Source of the DNA: Chloroflexota bacterium
GTDB lineage: Bacteria > Chloroflexota > Limnocylindria > Limnocylindrales > CSP1-4
Direction of reading: 5' to 3'
DNA: 64,000 nt
Assembly: GCA_919901745.1 (NCBI GenBank)
Contig: CAKKPP010000005.1
Location: 33,850 to 97,849, forward strand
Shown here: in pieces, positions 40,339 through 48,105 of the stretch
How the letters are laid out: every line of letters begins with the position of its first letter
Numbering within the stretch: the first letter of the stretch is position 1
Position numbers and translations under genes: made by a program
The notes under the pieces: model-generated
What the model was told of the DNA's origin: nothing
The model's database searches: none
The model's input: the letters and a program-made list of their open reading frames with translations, nothing else

Positions 40339-41976
40339 ATGGCGACGACCACCCTGCACCCCGCCGCCGCGACCTACAAGAGCGGCCTGTACGAGTGGCT
40401 GACGACCACCGATCACAAGAAGATCGGGATCATGTATGTCGTCAACTCGTTCATCTTCTTCTTCATCGGGGGCCTGCTGGCCCTCGGCGTTCGGGCCGAG
40501 CTCGCGCAGCCGGGCCTCCAGTTCCTGACCGACGAACACCTCTACAACCAAGTCTTCACGATGCACGCCACCGTGATGATCTTCCTGTTCATCATCCCGA
40601 TGCTGGCCGGCTTCGGGAACTACATCGTGCCGCTCCAGATCGGCGCTCCCGACATGGCCTTCCCCCGGATCAATGCGATGTCGCTCTGGATGTTGCCGCT
40701 TGCCGGAGTGATCCTCCTCTCGGGCTTCCTGCTCGGCGGAACGGCCGCGGCCGGCTGGACCAGCTACCCCCCGCTATCCGAGGATCGCATCCTCGCAAGC
40801 ACTGGTCCCGGCCAGGACCTGTGGATCACGGCGCTCATCCTCATCGGCACGAGCTCGATCCTGGGCTCGATCAACTTCCTGGTCACGATCTTCAAGATGC
40901 GCGCGCCCGGGATGACCCTGTTCCGGATGCCGATCATGGTCTGGACAGTGCTGGTCACGAGCGTCCTCGTCATGATGGCCACGCCGGTCATCACCAGCGC
41001 CCTGATCATGCTGTTCATCGACCGCAACCTCGGCGGCCACTTCTTCGATCCATCGACCGGCGGCAACGCCGTGCTCTACCAGAACGTGTTCTGGTTCTAC
41101 TCGCACCCGGCGGTCTACGTCATGGTCCTGCCGGCGATGGGCATGATCAGCGAGATCCTGCCCACGTTCAGCCGCAAGCCGCTCTTCGGGTACAAGGCAT
41201 TCGTGTTCGCCACGGCGGGCATCGGCGCGCTCGGCTTCTCCGTCTGGGCCCACCACATGTTCACCACCGGCGCGGTCTTCCTGCCCTTCTTCAGCCTGAT
41301 GACGTTCCTCATCGCGGTCCCGACCGGGGTCAAGATGTTCAACTGGATCTTCACCCTCGTGCGTGGGCAGCTGACGTTCTCGACGCCGCTCCTGTTCGCC
41401 CTCGGCTTCCTCTCGATGTTCCTCATCGGCGGAATCAACGGCGCGTTCAGCGCGTCGGTGCCGGTGGACTACGCGCTGCACGACACGTACTGGGTGGTCG
41501 CCCATCTGCACTACGTCCTGTTCGGCGGATCGGCGTTCGGTGTCTTCGCGGGTCTGTATTACTGGTTCCCCAAGATGACCGGCCGGATGCTCGACGAGAC
41601 CCTCGGCAAGATCCAGTTCGTGCTCATGTTCATCGGCTTCAACCTGACGTTCTTCCCGATGCACGTCCTGGGCCTCCAGGGCATGCCGCGGCGCATCGCC
41701 GACTACGCGTCGGGGGCCGGCTGGAACGATCTCAACCTGGCGGCCACGGTCGGCGGGTTCCTGATCGCCGCCTCGATGCTGCCGTTCCTGTGGAACGTCT
41801 TCGTCTCGCTGCGCAGCGGCAAGATCGCCGGCGACGACCCGTGGGAGGGCAACACCCTCGAGTGGGCGACCAGCTCACCGCCTCCGCCGTACAACTTCGA
41901 TCGCCTGCCCGAGATCCGCTCCGAGCGACCGGTGTTCGACCAGCGCCACGGACATGGCGCGGGTGGCCACAAGTGA
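40339..41976 (+). CDS. ctaD: Cytochrome c oxidase subunit I
   Basis: 545 residues, ATG with AAGGAG upstream. Twelve helices. Low-spin heme ligand in FTMHATVMIFLFIIPMLAG (about 76), the CuB His and cross-linked Tyr in WFYSHPAVYVMVLPAMG (about 255), WAHHMFTTG (about 304) and the heme a3 His in VVAHLHYVLFGG (about 390). FSRKPLFGYKAFVFATAGIG and the HPAVY motif fit the A-type, proton-pumping oxidase family. It belongs to the operon coxB-ctaD-ctaE; the stop overlaps the next start. Confidence 0.97.
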   Translation: MATTTLHPAAATYKSGLYEWLTTTDHKKIGIMYVVNSFIFFFIGGLLALGVRAELAQPGLQFLTDEHLYNQVFTMHATVMIFLFIIPMLAGFGNYIVPLQIGAPDMAFPRINAMSLWMLPLAGVILLSGFLLGGTAAAGWTSYPPLSEDRILASTGPGQDLWITALILIGTSSILGSINFLVTIFKMRAPGMTLFRMPIMVWTVLVTSVLVMMATPVITSALIMLFIDRNLGGHFFDPSTGGNAVLYQNVFWFYSHPAVYVMVLPAMGMISEILPTFSRKPLFGYKAFVFATAGIGALGFSVWAHHMFTTGAVFLPFFSLMTFLIAVPTGVKMFNWIFTLVRGQLTFSTPLLFALGFLSMFLIGGINGAFSASVPVDYALHDTYWVVAHLHYVLFGGSAFGVFAGLYYWFPKMTGRMLDETLGKIQFVLMFIGFNLTFFPMHVLGLQGMPRRIADYASGAGWNDLNLAATVGGFLIAASMLPFLWNVFVSLRSGKIAGDDPWEGNTLEWATSSPPPPYNFDRLPEIRSERPVFDQRHGHGAGGHK

Positions 41977-42602
41977 CCGCCGATAGCCACGCGTTGACCA
42001 CGGCCGAACACAGCCCGATCGCCGGGCTCGCCCACGACGCCCGCGGCGGCATCAGCAACCCGATCCTGGGGATGCTGCTGTTCATCACCTCCGAGGTGAT
42101 GTTCTTCGCCGGCCTGTTCGGGGCGTACTTCAGCGCACGGGCGCAGAACACGCCGTGGCCTCCGGAGGAGTTCGCGCACACGCTGAACCCGCTCTCGCTC
42201 ATTCTCGTGGCCACAGTCATCCTGGTGCTCTCCTCGGTCACGTGCCAGATGGCGGTCAACGCCATCCGCCGCGACGATCGGGCGGGCTTCCTGCGCAACA
42301 TGTCGGTGACGGTCATCCTCGGGATCGCCTTCCTGCTCATGCAGGCCTACGACTATCTGCTCCTGGCCGACGAAGGCCTGACCCTGAATGCCGGGTCGTT
42401 CGGGACGACGTACTACACGCTGACCGGCTTCCACGGCGCACACGTGTTCGGCGGCGTCCTGATGCTCAGCGTCATCCTGTACCGCGGGATGGCCGGTCAG
42501 TTCTCGTCACGCCATCACGACGCGGTCGAAGCCGCCTCGCTGTACTGGCACTTCGTCGACGTCGTCTGGATCGTGCTGTTCTCGGTCCTCTACCTGCTGT
42601 AG
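41973..42602 (+). CDS. ctaE: Cytochrome c oxidase subunit III
   Basis: 209 residues from the GTG at 41973 that overlaps the ctaD stop (GTGA). Five helices as in bacterial short subunit III; typical are GMLLFITSEVMFFAGLFGAYF (about 32-52), LLMQAYDYLLL, FYTLTGFHGAHVFGGVLML-like YYTLTGFHGAHV, and SLYWHFVDVVWIVLFSVLYL at the end. It stabilises subunit I proton uptake. Confidence 0.95.
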   Translation: MTADSHALTTAEHSPIAGLAHDARGGISNPILGMLLFITSEVMFFAGLFGAYFSARAQNTPWPPEEFAHTLNPLSLILVATVILVLSSVTCQMAVNAIRRDDRAGFLRNMSVTVILGIAFLLMQAYDYLLLADEGLTLNAGSFGTTYYTLTGFHGAHVFGGVLMLSVILYRGMAGQFSSRHHDAVEAASLYWHFVDVVWIVLFSVLYLL

Positions 42603-42615
42603 CCGAGGAGCACCG

Positions 42616-42810
42616 ATGCACCCGCTCCAACACCCCCGGAACGCCGCCCTCGTCGGGATCCTGTTCGTCGTCATCGCCATTGCCTTCTGGGGTCTGGCCG
42701 CGCTGCTCAACTGGCACATCGACTACGCGGGGGTGACCATGCTCGGCGCGCTGGGCATCGCCATGGCGCTCATGGCCTACGTCCTGGTCGCCGGCTCCCC
42801 GAGCGAGTGA
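42616..42810 (+). CDS. Cytochrome c oxidase subunit IV-like small membrane protein
   Basis: 64 residues, ATG with GAGGAG five bases upstream. Two helices (ALVGILFVVIAIAFWGLAALL and YAGVTMLGALGIAMALMAYVLVAG) and short tails. Size, position after subunit III and two-helix topology fit the small subunit IV of bacterial oxidases; sequence identity is not diagnostic. Confidence 0.7.
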   Translation: MHPLQHPRNAALVGILFVVIAIAFWGLAALLNWHIDYAGVTMLGALGIAMALMAYVLVAGSPSE

Positions 42811-42826
42811 GTCGGGGCTCGAAACC

Positions 42827-43888
42827 TTGATCGAGGAACTCTGGCACCAGCTCATCGACTTCACGGCCCAGTTCGTCATCCCCGACTGGGGCGAGCTGAT
42901 CAACCTGATGCCGGTGTTCCTGGCGGTCCTGGCCGGCCTGTGGCTGGCGCGGACGGTTCTCCGACTGGCGACGGCCGGCCCCACGCGGCGCGGCAAGTCA
43001 CGCATGACACCCGTTGCCCCAGAGGGCCTGCACATGCCGGGACCGACCTATGCGCCGGTGTTCGCCGCGCTCGGACTGGGTGTCCTGCTGTTCGGCATCG
43101 TCCTGGGTGGCGAGTGGATCGTCGTCGGCGTGATCGCGCTGGCCCTGTCGTTGCTGTACTGGGGACGTGAGGGCCTGCGCGAGTACGACCACCTCGTCCA
43201 TGTCGAGCGCCTTCCGGCCGTGATCCATCCCGGACCGCCACCGGGCGTCCACCTGCCCGGGCCGACCTTCCGACCGGTCCTCGGCGCCCTCGCGATGGGG
43301 GTGCTGTTCTTCGGGCTCGTCTTCGGCGGCTGGCTGCTCCTGGCCGGCGTGCTGTTCCTTGCCGCAGCCCTGCTCGGCTGGCTTGCCGATGCCCGCGGGG
43401 AATACGCGAAGACCGTTGAGGCGGATTCGACGGGCCACCTCGAGAACATTCCGGCGCCGCGCTATCCGACGCGCCTGCTCGGCGCGTTCTCGGTGATCGT
43501 GGTCTTCGCCGTCCTGCTCCAGGCCGGCATCATCCCGCCGCGCGAGACGGTACCGGCGGTCGGTGAGGGATCCCCTGCCCCCTCCGGCGAGGCGCCCGGC
43601 CCAGCCGGCCCTTCAATCGTGGCCAGGGACATCAAATACAGCACCCATGCCCTCGAGGTTGCCGCCGGTGCCGCGTTTGAGGTGGCGTTCACCAACGAGG
43701 ATCCGGCGGCCGTGGAGCACGATGTGGACCTGCGCAGCGACAGCGGCACCGTCCTCCTGGACCATCCCACGATCAAGGGTGGCGAGTCGACCACCTATGC
43801 GTTCGACGCGCTGGAGGCGGGGTCGTACGTGCTGATCTGCTCGGTTCATCCGTTCGCGGACATGACCGCGACGCTGACCGTCAAGTAG
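42827..43888 (+). CDS. Cox-operon membrane protein with two repeated modules and a C-terminal cupredoxin
   Basis: 353 residues, TTG start. A first helix (about 25-45) is followed by two copies of a two-helix module, each starting with a HMPGPT/HLPGPT motif: EGLHMPGPTYAPVFAALGLG (about 66) and PGVHLPGPTFRPVLGALAMG (about 143). After another helix (about 222-240) a linker leads to a cupredoxin domain outside the membrane: YSTHALEVAAGAAFEVAFTNEDP, VEHDVDLRSDSG, LICSVHPFADMTATLTVK. That domain is highly similar to the CoxB tail. The HxPGP modules look like oxidase subunit IV-type segments. It is probably an accessory electron-entry or copper-delivery subunit; this is inferred. Confidence 0.78.
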   Translation: MIEELWHQLIDFTAQFVIPDWGELINLMPVFLAVLAGLWLARTVLRLATAGPTRRGKSRMTPVAPEGLHMPGPTYAPVFAALGLGVLLFGIVLGGEWIVVGVIALALSLLYWGREGLREYDHLVHVERLPAVIHPGPPPGVHLPGPTFRPVLGALAMGVLFFGLVFGGWLLLAGVLFLAAALLGWLADARGEYAKTVEADSTGHLENIPAPRYPTRLLGAFSVIVVFAVLLQAGIIPPRETVPAVGEGSPAPSGEAPGPAGPSIVARDIKYSTHALEVAAGAAFEVAFTNEDPAAVEHDVDLRSDSGTVLLDHPTIKGGESTTYAFDALEAGSYVLICSVHPFADMTATLTVK

Positions 43889-43943
43889 GACGTTCACAAC
43901 GCCCCGTCGCGCAGCCCTGGCCGCCCTGATCGTCGCCCTTCCG

Positions 43944-44420
43944 GTGCTGCTGGCCGTTGGCATCCTGGTTCGACCGTGGGAGAACGGCGGAACCACGATC
44001 GGGCGCGACCTGCCGGCTCCCGAGATCGCGGGGACCACCCTTGATGGCAATACCCTTCGCCTGAGCGACCTCCGCGGGCGCCCGGTGATCGTCAACTTCT
44101 GGGGTCCGTCGTGCGAACCGTGCCTGCGCGAGTTTCCGCTCCTCGCGGCGAAGGCCGCGGAGCACGCCGACGACGGGCTCGTGATCGTCGGCGTGCTCAT
44201 GGGCGATCCACCGGAACCTGCGCGACAGTTCGTCGAGGAGTTCGGAGCAACGTGGCCGACCGTGCTCGACCCGGACGGTTCGATCCGCGCCACCTATCGC
44301 GTCGCGGCACGGCCGCAGACGTACTTCATCGACCGTGACGGGATCCTCCGATCGATCCAGATCGGCGAGGTCGTGGAGGCGGACTTCGAGCGGCAGTACG
44401 CGCGCATCTCGGCGCCCTGA
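43944..44420 (+). CDS. TlpA/ResA-like membrane-anchored thioredoxin, start uncertain
   Basis: 158 residues from the first ordinary start codon (GTG 43944). The thioredoxin active site is FWGPSCEPCLREFP (CxxC, about 53-56), with the cis-Pro loop in RVAARPQTYFID. The frame is open back to 43878, and residues encoded from about 43905 (RRAALAALIVALPVLLAVGILV) form a complete membrane anchor, but no ATG, GTG or TTG precedes it; ACG at 43890 or ATC at 43929 would be needed. The role is likely thiol reduction for oxidase copper sites or cytochrome c maturation. It follows the cupredoxin-tailed gene by few bases. Confidence 0.82.
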   Translation: MLLAVGILVRPWENGGTTIGRDLPAPEIAGTTLDGNTLRLSDLRGRPVIVNFWGPSCEPCLREFPLLAAKAAEHADDGLVIVGVLMGDPPEPARQFVEEFGATWPTVLDPDGSIRATYRVAARPQTYFIDRDGILRSIQIGEVVEADFERQYARISAP

Positions 44421-44436
44421 TGCCCCGCGGACACCG

Positions 44437-45414
44437 ATGAGCGATTCGCCCGCCGCGATCCGGATCGAGGGGCTGGTCAAGCGCTACGGCGAGCGAGAGG
44501 TGCTCGCAGGCGTGTCACTTGACGTTGCCGCGGGCACGATCGTGGCCCTCCTGGGACCCAACGGCGCGGGCAAGACGACGACGGTCGAGATCGTCGAGGG
44601 GTATCGGACGGCGGACAACGGACGGGTCGAGGTCCTCGGCATCGACCCCGGCCGCGGCGGCCCCGCCCTGCGGGCACGCGTCGGGATCATGCTCCAGGGC
44701 GGTGGGATCGACCCGCGGGCACGGCCGCTCGAACTGCTGCGCTTCTTTGCCGCGCTCCACGATGGGGCGGACGATCCCGATCGCCTCCTCGATACCGTCG
44801 GCCTTGGCACGGTGGCGTCGACGCCCTACCGGCGACTCTCCGGCGGGGAGCGCCAGCGGCTTGCGCTTGGCCTGGCCCTCGTCGGGCGGCCGGAGGTCCT
44901 GATCCTCGACGAGCCGACCGCCGGCATGGATCAGGAGGCCAAACGCGCAACCCGCTCGCTGGTGGCGGCCCTGCGCGACGAGGGCCTCGCAATTCTCCTG
45001 ACGACCCATGATCTTGCCGACGTCGAGCGCCTGGCGGACCGGGTGGCGATTCTGCACGAGGGCCGGATCGTCGCCCAGGGAAGCCTCGACGAGATCACCT
45101 CCGCGCCGCCCGGCGGCCGGGACATCAGGATCCGCACCGAGCCCGAGCTCGACCCGGCGGGCTGCGAATCGCTGGCGTCCACACTGGGTCCGGGCGTCTC
45201 GGTCGTGGACGACGGGGCTGCGGGACCCGGCCGGCAGACCATCGTCGGGACGCAAGGAGACCCGCCCTCGGTCGCGGCCATCGCAACCTGGGCGGCCGTT
45301 CATGGCGTTCAGCTTGTCGAGCTGCGGGTCGCGACCGCTTCGCTTGAAGATCGCTACTTCGAGCTCACCGGCACACCGAGCACGACCGACGCCACGACGG
45401 AGACCGCGCGATGA
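44437..45414 (+). CDS. ABC transporter ATP-binding protein
   Basis: 325 residues from the ATG at 44437. Walker A GPNGAGKTTT, signature LSGGERQRLALGLALV, Walker B VLILDEPTAGMD, H-loop TTHDLADVE. The C-terminal about 100 residues (DIRIRTEPELDPAGCESL, VELRVATASLEDRYFELTG) are the tail typical of ABC-2 exporter ATPases. The stop overlaps the permease start. It lies at the end of the oxidase cluster; the substrate is unknown. Confidence 0.92.
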   Translation: MSDSPAAIRIEGLVKRYGEREVLAGVSLDVAAGTIVALLGPNGAGKTTTVEIVEGYRTADNGRVEVLGIDPGRGGPALRARVGIMLQGGGIDPRARPLELLRFFAALHDGADDPDRLLDTVGLGTVASTPYRRLSGGERQRLALGLALVGRPEVLILDEPTAGMDQEAKRATRSLVAALRDEGLAILLTTHDLADVERLADRVAILHEGRIVAQGSLDEITSAPPGGRDIRIRTEPELDPAGCESLASTLGPGVSVVDDGAAGPGRQTIVGTQGDPPSVAAIATWAAVHGVQLVELRVATASLEDRYFELTGTPSTTDATTETAR

Positions 45415-46160
45415 GCCGACCGGCGACGCCGGCCCGCGCGCTCCGCGCCCTCATCGGCATGGAGCTCCGCCTCGCGAGCCGGCGAGCCGAAAACGTGCTC
45501 GTGACCATCGTCATCCCGGCGACCGTGCTCGTGTTCTTCTCGTCCATCGACATCGCCCCGCAGGCCAACCGACCCCTCGTGCAGTTTCTGCTGCCGGGAG
45601 CGGTGGCCCTTGCGATCATCGCGACGAGCCTTGTGAACCTGGGGATCGCCACGGCCTACGAGCGCTCGTACGGGGTCCTCAAGCGCCTCGGCGGCGCGCC
45701 GGTGGGACGGACCACGGTGATCGCCGCCAAGCTCGTGGCCGTCGGGCTCATCGAGGTCCTCCAGCTCGTCCTCCTGCTCGCGATCGCAACGCTCGTCCTG
45801 GGCTGGCGGCCCGCCGAGCTGACGGAGCCACTGCGCGTCGCAATCGGTTTGATCCTCGGTACCGCAACATTCGCGGGCATGGGGCTCGCCCTGGCCGGCT
45901 CCCTGCGCGCCGAAGCGACCCTGGCGATCGCCAACGGGCTGTTCCTCGTCTTCCTGATGCTCGGTGGCATCGTGCTCCCTGTGGACCACCTGCCCGGCGT
46001 GCTCGCCGATGTCGCGGCCATCCTGCCTGCGGGTGCCCTCTCGCAGGTCCTGCGGGCCGGGTTCGGCGAGAGCAGTTCGATCGCCGTCCCGCTGGTCGTC
46101 CTGACCGCCTGGGCGATCGTTTCGGTTGTTGTCGCGGTGCGCGGGTTCCGCTGGGAGTAG
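45411..46160 (+). CDS. ABC-2 type permease
   Basis: 249 residues, six helices, coupled by ATGA to the ATPase gene. It has the RRAENVLVTIVIPATVLVFFSSI start, a YERSYGVLKRLGGAPVGRTTVI cytoplasmic loop and the LFLVFLMLGGIVLPVDHLPGVLADVAAILPAGALSQVLRAGF signature end. It forms an exporter with the preceding ATPase. Confidence 0.92.
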   Translation: MSRPATPARALRALIGMELRLASRRAENVLVTIVIPATVLVFFSSIDIAPQANRPLVQFLLPGAVALAIIATSLVNLGIATAYERSYGVLKRLGGAPVGRTTVIAAKLVAVGLIEVLQLVLLLAIATLVLGWRPAELTEPLRVAIGLILGTATFAGMGLALAGSLRAEATLAIANGLFLVFLMLGGIVLPVDHLPGVLADVAAILPAGALSQVLRAGFGESSSIAVPLVVLTAWAIVSVVVAVRGFRWE

Positions 46161-46199
46161 GTTCTCCCGGCCGCATGCCCGGGTAGGCGAGCAACCGAC

Positions 46200-46320
46200 G
46201 GCGGCGCCAGCGCGGCGGGTCGTGATCCCCGATGTCGCCCACATGGTCGCGATGGACGTGCCCGAGCGTCTCGCCGGGTTGATCGTCGAACTCGTGGAGC
46301 CGCTCGACGCCTGGCGCTGA
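46200..46320 (+). pseudogene. C-terminal remnant of an alpha/beta hydrolase
   Basis: The reading frame ending at 46320 encodes VVIPDVAHMVAMDVPERLAG and then LIVELVEPLDAW. This reads like the last strand, catalytic His region (AHMV) and final helix of an alpha/beta hydrolase. Nothing upstream in any frame supplies the rest, so it is probably a gene remnant. The exact left border is uncertain. Confidence 0.5.
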
Positions 46321-46337
46321 GCGCCGATGGATAGAGC

Positions 46338-46365
46338 GAACCCCGGGTGGTCGGGCCCGGGGTTC
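46338..46365 (-). terminator. Terminator hairpin after tRNA-fMet
   Basis: GAACCCCGGG / CCCGGGGTTC, a ten-bp perfect stem, lies 15 bases past the tRNA CCA end. It could also serve the plus-strand remnant. The following T-tract is weak. Confidence 0.65.
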
Positions 46366-46379
46366 AGGTGAAGGCGTTT

Positions 46380-46454
46380 TGGTTGCGGGGGACGGATTCG
46401 AACCGCCGACCTTCGGGTTATGAGCCCGACGAGCTGCCGCTGCTCCACCCCGCG
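46380..46454 (-). tRNA. Initiator tRNA-Met (CAT anticodon)
   Basis: 75 nt with an encoded CCA at 46380-46382. The 5' base is C opposite A at position 72, the mispair that marks initiator tRNA, and the anticodon stem is TCGGG-CTCATAA-CCCGA with the three G-C pairs of initiators. The T arm has GGTTCGAATCC. Apart from a D loop two bases shorter, it closely follows the E. coli initiator. Confidence 0.95.
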
Positions 46455-46461
46455 ACGCCGA

Positions 46462-46490
46462 ATGATAGAGACTTGGCGCCGAACGGTCAA
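46462..46490 (-). promoter_or_regulatory. Promoter of tRNA-fMet
   Basis: On the minus strand: -35 TTGACC at 46490-46485, a 17-base spacer and -10 TATCAT at 46467-46462, seven bases before the mature tRNA 5' end. This is the best sigma-70-type promoter in the window. Confidence 0.75.
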
Positions 46491-46599
46491 ACGCGAAGAA
46501 CGAAACCCGTTCGCCCCGTGTGCCACCAGGAGTTGTGGGACGCGATCGTACGCACGGTCAAGGTCGACGCCTAACATGCGGGTGCCGCTGTACAGGGAT

Positions 46600-48060
46600 C
46601 TACGGCGCGTACAGCCAGTCCGTGAAGGCAAAGTTCTTGCCCAGGGTCTTGGGTGGCACGCCACGGTACGACGTTCCGTACCGAGCGTCGATGAGCCACG
46701 GTTGCCACCGGTCGTCGCCCTCCGCCGGATAGGCGGCAACCTCGACGAGCCAGCGAACGGCCCGACGCAGCGCGGAATTCTCCCAGCTCCACGCCGGGTA
46801 GCCCGCCTGGTAGAGGAGCTCGGCCTGAAGGACGGCGCCCTGGAGCGCCTCCCAGACGTAGTTCTCCTTCGGCGGGGGCCACACGTATGGACCCCCACGA
46901 CGCTGATCGTCGGGAAGAACGCCGTCGATGTCGTTCCCGTCCCGGGTGCACCCGGTCGGGTTGATGCCGACCGGCTTGGCCGGATCGCACTGCCAGCTGA
47001 GATCGCCGTACTTGAACCCGGCATACGCAGCCCCATTGCCGAGCCAGCCGTGGAACACCGCTGCCTGGCGCTCGAGTTGCGCCGAATCGCCCAGGTAGCG
47101 GGCGGCGGCGATCCGTGCTGCGCCGGCGTGTGTCCCCCAATTGTTCGGTCGCCCCTCCGCGGTACTCACGAGGGTGTCGCCGTCGAGGACCTTCGTGAAG
47201 AGAGACCGCAACCAGGGTCGGAAGACATCGTTGTCGAAGGCCGGGTCCGCACTGCGCGCGTCGATGAGGTCCGCCGCGATGACGAACCCAGACAGGTTCC
47301 GACCCAATGCCAGGGTGCGTCCGCCGGTCTCCGTTCCGACGACGGCCTTGAGTCCGTCGAGGACGGACGCGCGCATCGTGCTATCGCCCGTCCGGCCGTA
47401 GACGAGGGCGCGCGCGAGGATGACGAGATCCGCTTCAGAATCCTGCGCGGAGAGATTCGGCGTGGCCGAGCGCCCGGCGACTTCCACGACCCAGTTCCAG
47501 GCCGCTCCCGACGTCGGCAGGTTGAGCAACTCGGATGGGGACATCAGCAGGTAGCTGGACGCGGCACGCGGCGGCACCGGCGCGAACGAGGGGCGTGGCG
47601 TCGGTTGTGGGGCCGGCGGACTCGGTCGGATCGTAGGCGGCGCCGATGCCGGCGCTGCGGACCCAGGCGTCGTTGGCCCAGGGTTCACAGCTGGGGAGCC
47701 TGATCCGGAGGTCGAGCCCCCGGACGCCGGGGCGAGCGATGCCGTGCCCGGGACGGTTGCGGTCGGGAGTCCATCGGTCCCGGTTCCGTCGGTGGGGGCG
47801 CCTTCGAAGCCATCGATCAGCTGGGACTCACCCGGCGCCAGCGCTTGACGCTGCTCCGCGACGGGGTCGACGAAGGCGCCCTGGCCGACTGCGATGAGGA
47901 TGAGCGAGGCGATCGGAACAAGGACGACGCCGATGCGCGCCCGCCGGACGCGCGACGATCCGGGGCCTGACTGACGCGCCTCGTGCCGGTCTGGAGACGG
48001 ACCCATCGAGGCCGGTGACCTCGATCGGCGCGCCGCCTCGTCATCCATCTGCGACCCCAT
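46600..48060 (-). CDS. Membrane-anchored alginate-lyase-like alpha/alpha-barrel protein
   Basis: 486 residues. A basic cytoplasmic tail (about 1-42), one helix (about 43-60, IGVVLVPIASLILIAVGQGAFV), a Pro/Ser/Thr-rich linker to about 160, then an external helical domain. The region SSYLLMSPSELLNLPTSGAAWNWVVEVAG, GRNLSGFVIAADLID, NNWGTHAGAARIAAARYLGD (about 300) and the final GVPPKTLGKNFAFTDWLYA match the alginate lyase family of alpha/alpha toroids. The substrate may be any uronate polysaccharide or none. ATG 48060 or the second Met is the start; TACACT lies 18 bases upstream. Fold assignment is by motif recall. Confidence 0.7.
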   Translation of the reverse strand: MGSQMDDEAARRSRSPASMGPSPDRHEARQSGPGSSRVRRARIGVVLVPIASLILIAVGQGAFVDPVAEQRQALAPGESQLIDGFEGAPTDGTGTDGLPTATVPGTASLAPASGGSTSGSGSPAVNPGPTTPGSAAPASAPPTIRPSPPAPQPTPRPSFAPVPPRAASSYLLMSPSELLNLPTSGAAWNWVVEVAGRSATPNLSAQDSEADLVILARALVYGRTGDSTMRASVLDGLKAVVGTETGGRTLALGRNLSGFVIAADLIDARSADPAFDNDVFRPWLRSLFTKVLDGDTLVSTAEGRPNNWGTHAGAARIAAARYLGDSAQLERQAAVFHGWLGNGAAYAGFKYGDLSWQCDPAKPVGINPTGCTRDGNDIDGVLPDDQRRGGPYVWPPPKENYVWEALQGAVLQAELLYQAGYPAWSWENSALRRAVRWLVEVAAYPAEGDDRWQPWLIDARYGTSYRGVPPKTLGKNFAFTDWLYAP

Positions 48061-48105
48061 CCGAACTGACCATTGCCGAGTGTACCCCGATCGAGTGGAC
48101 CGAGC

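Noticed and set aside
39897-42602. A 901-codon plus-strand frame through the cox genes
   Set aside because: Its first part is an Arg/Pro-rich shadow of coxB and ctaD in another frame. Only the last 209 codons, from the GTG at 41973, are real (ctaE).
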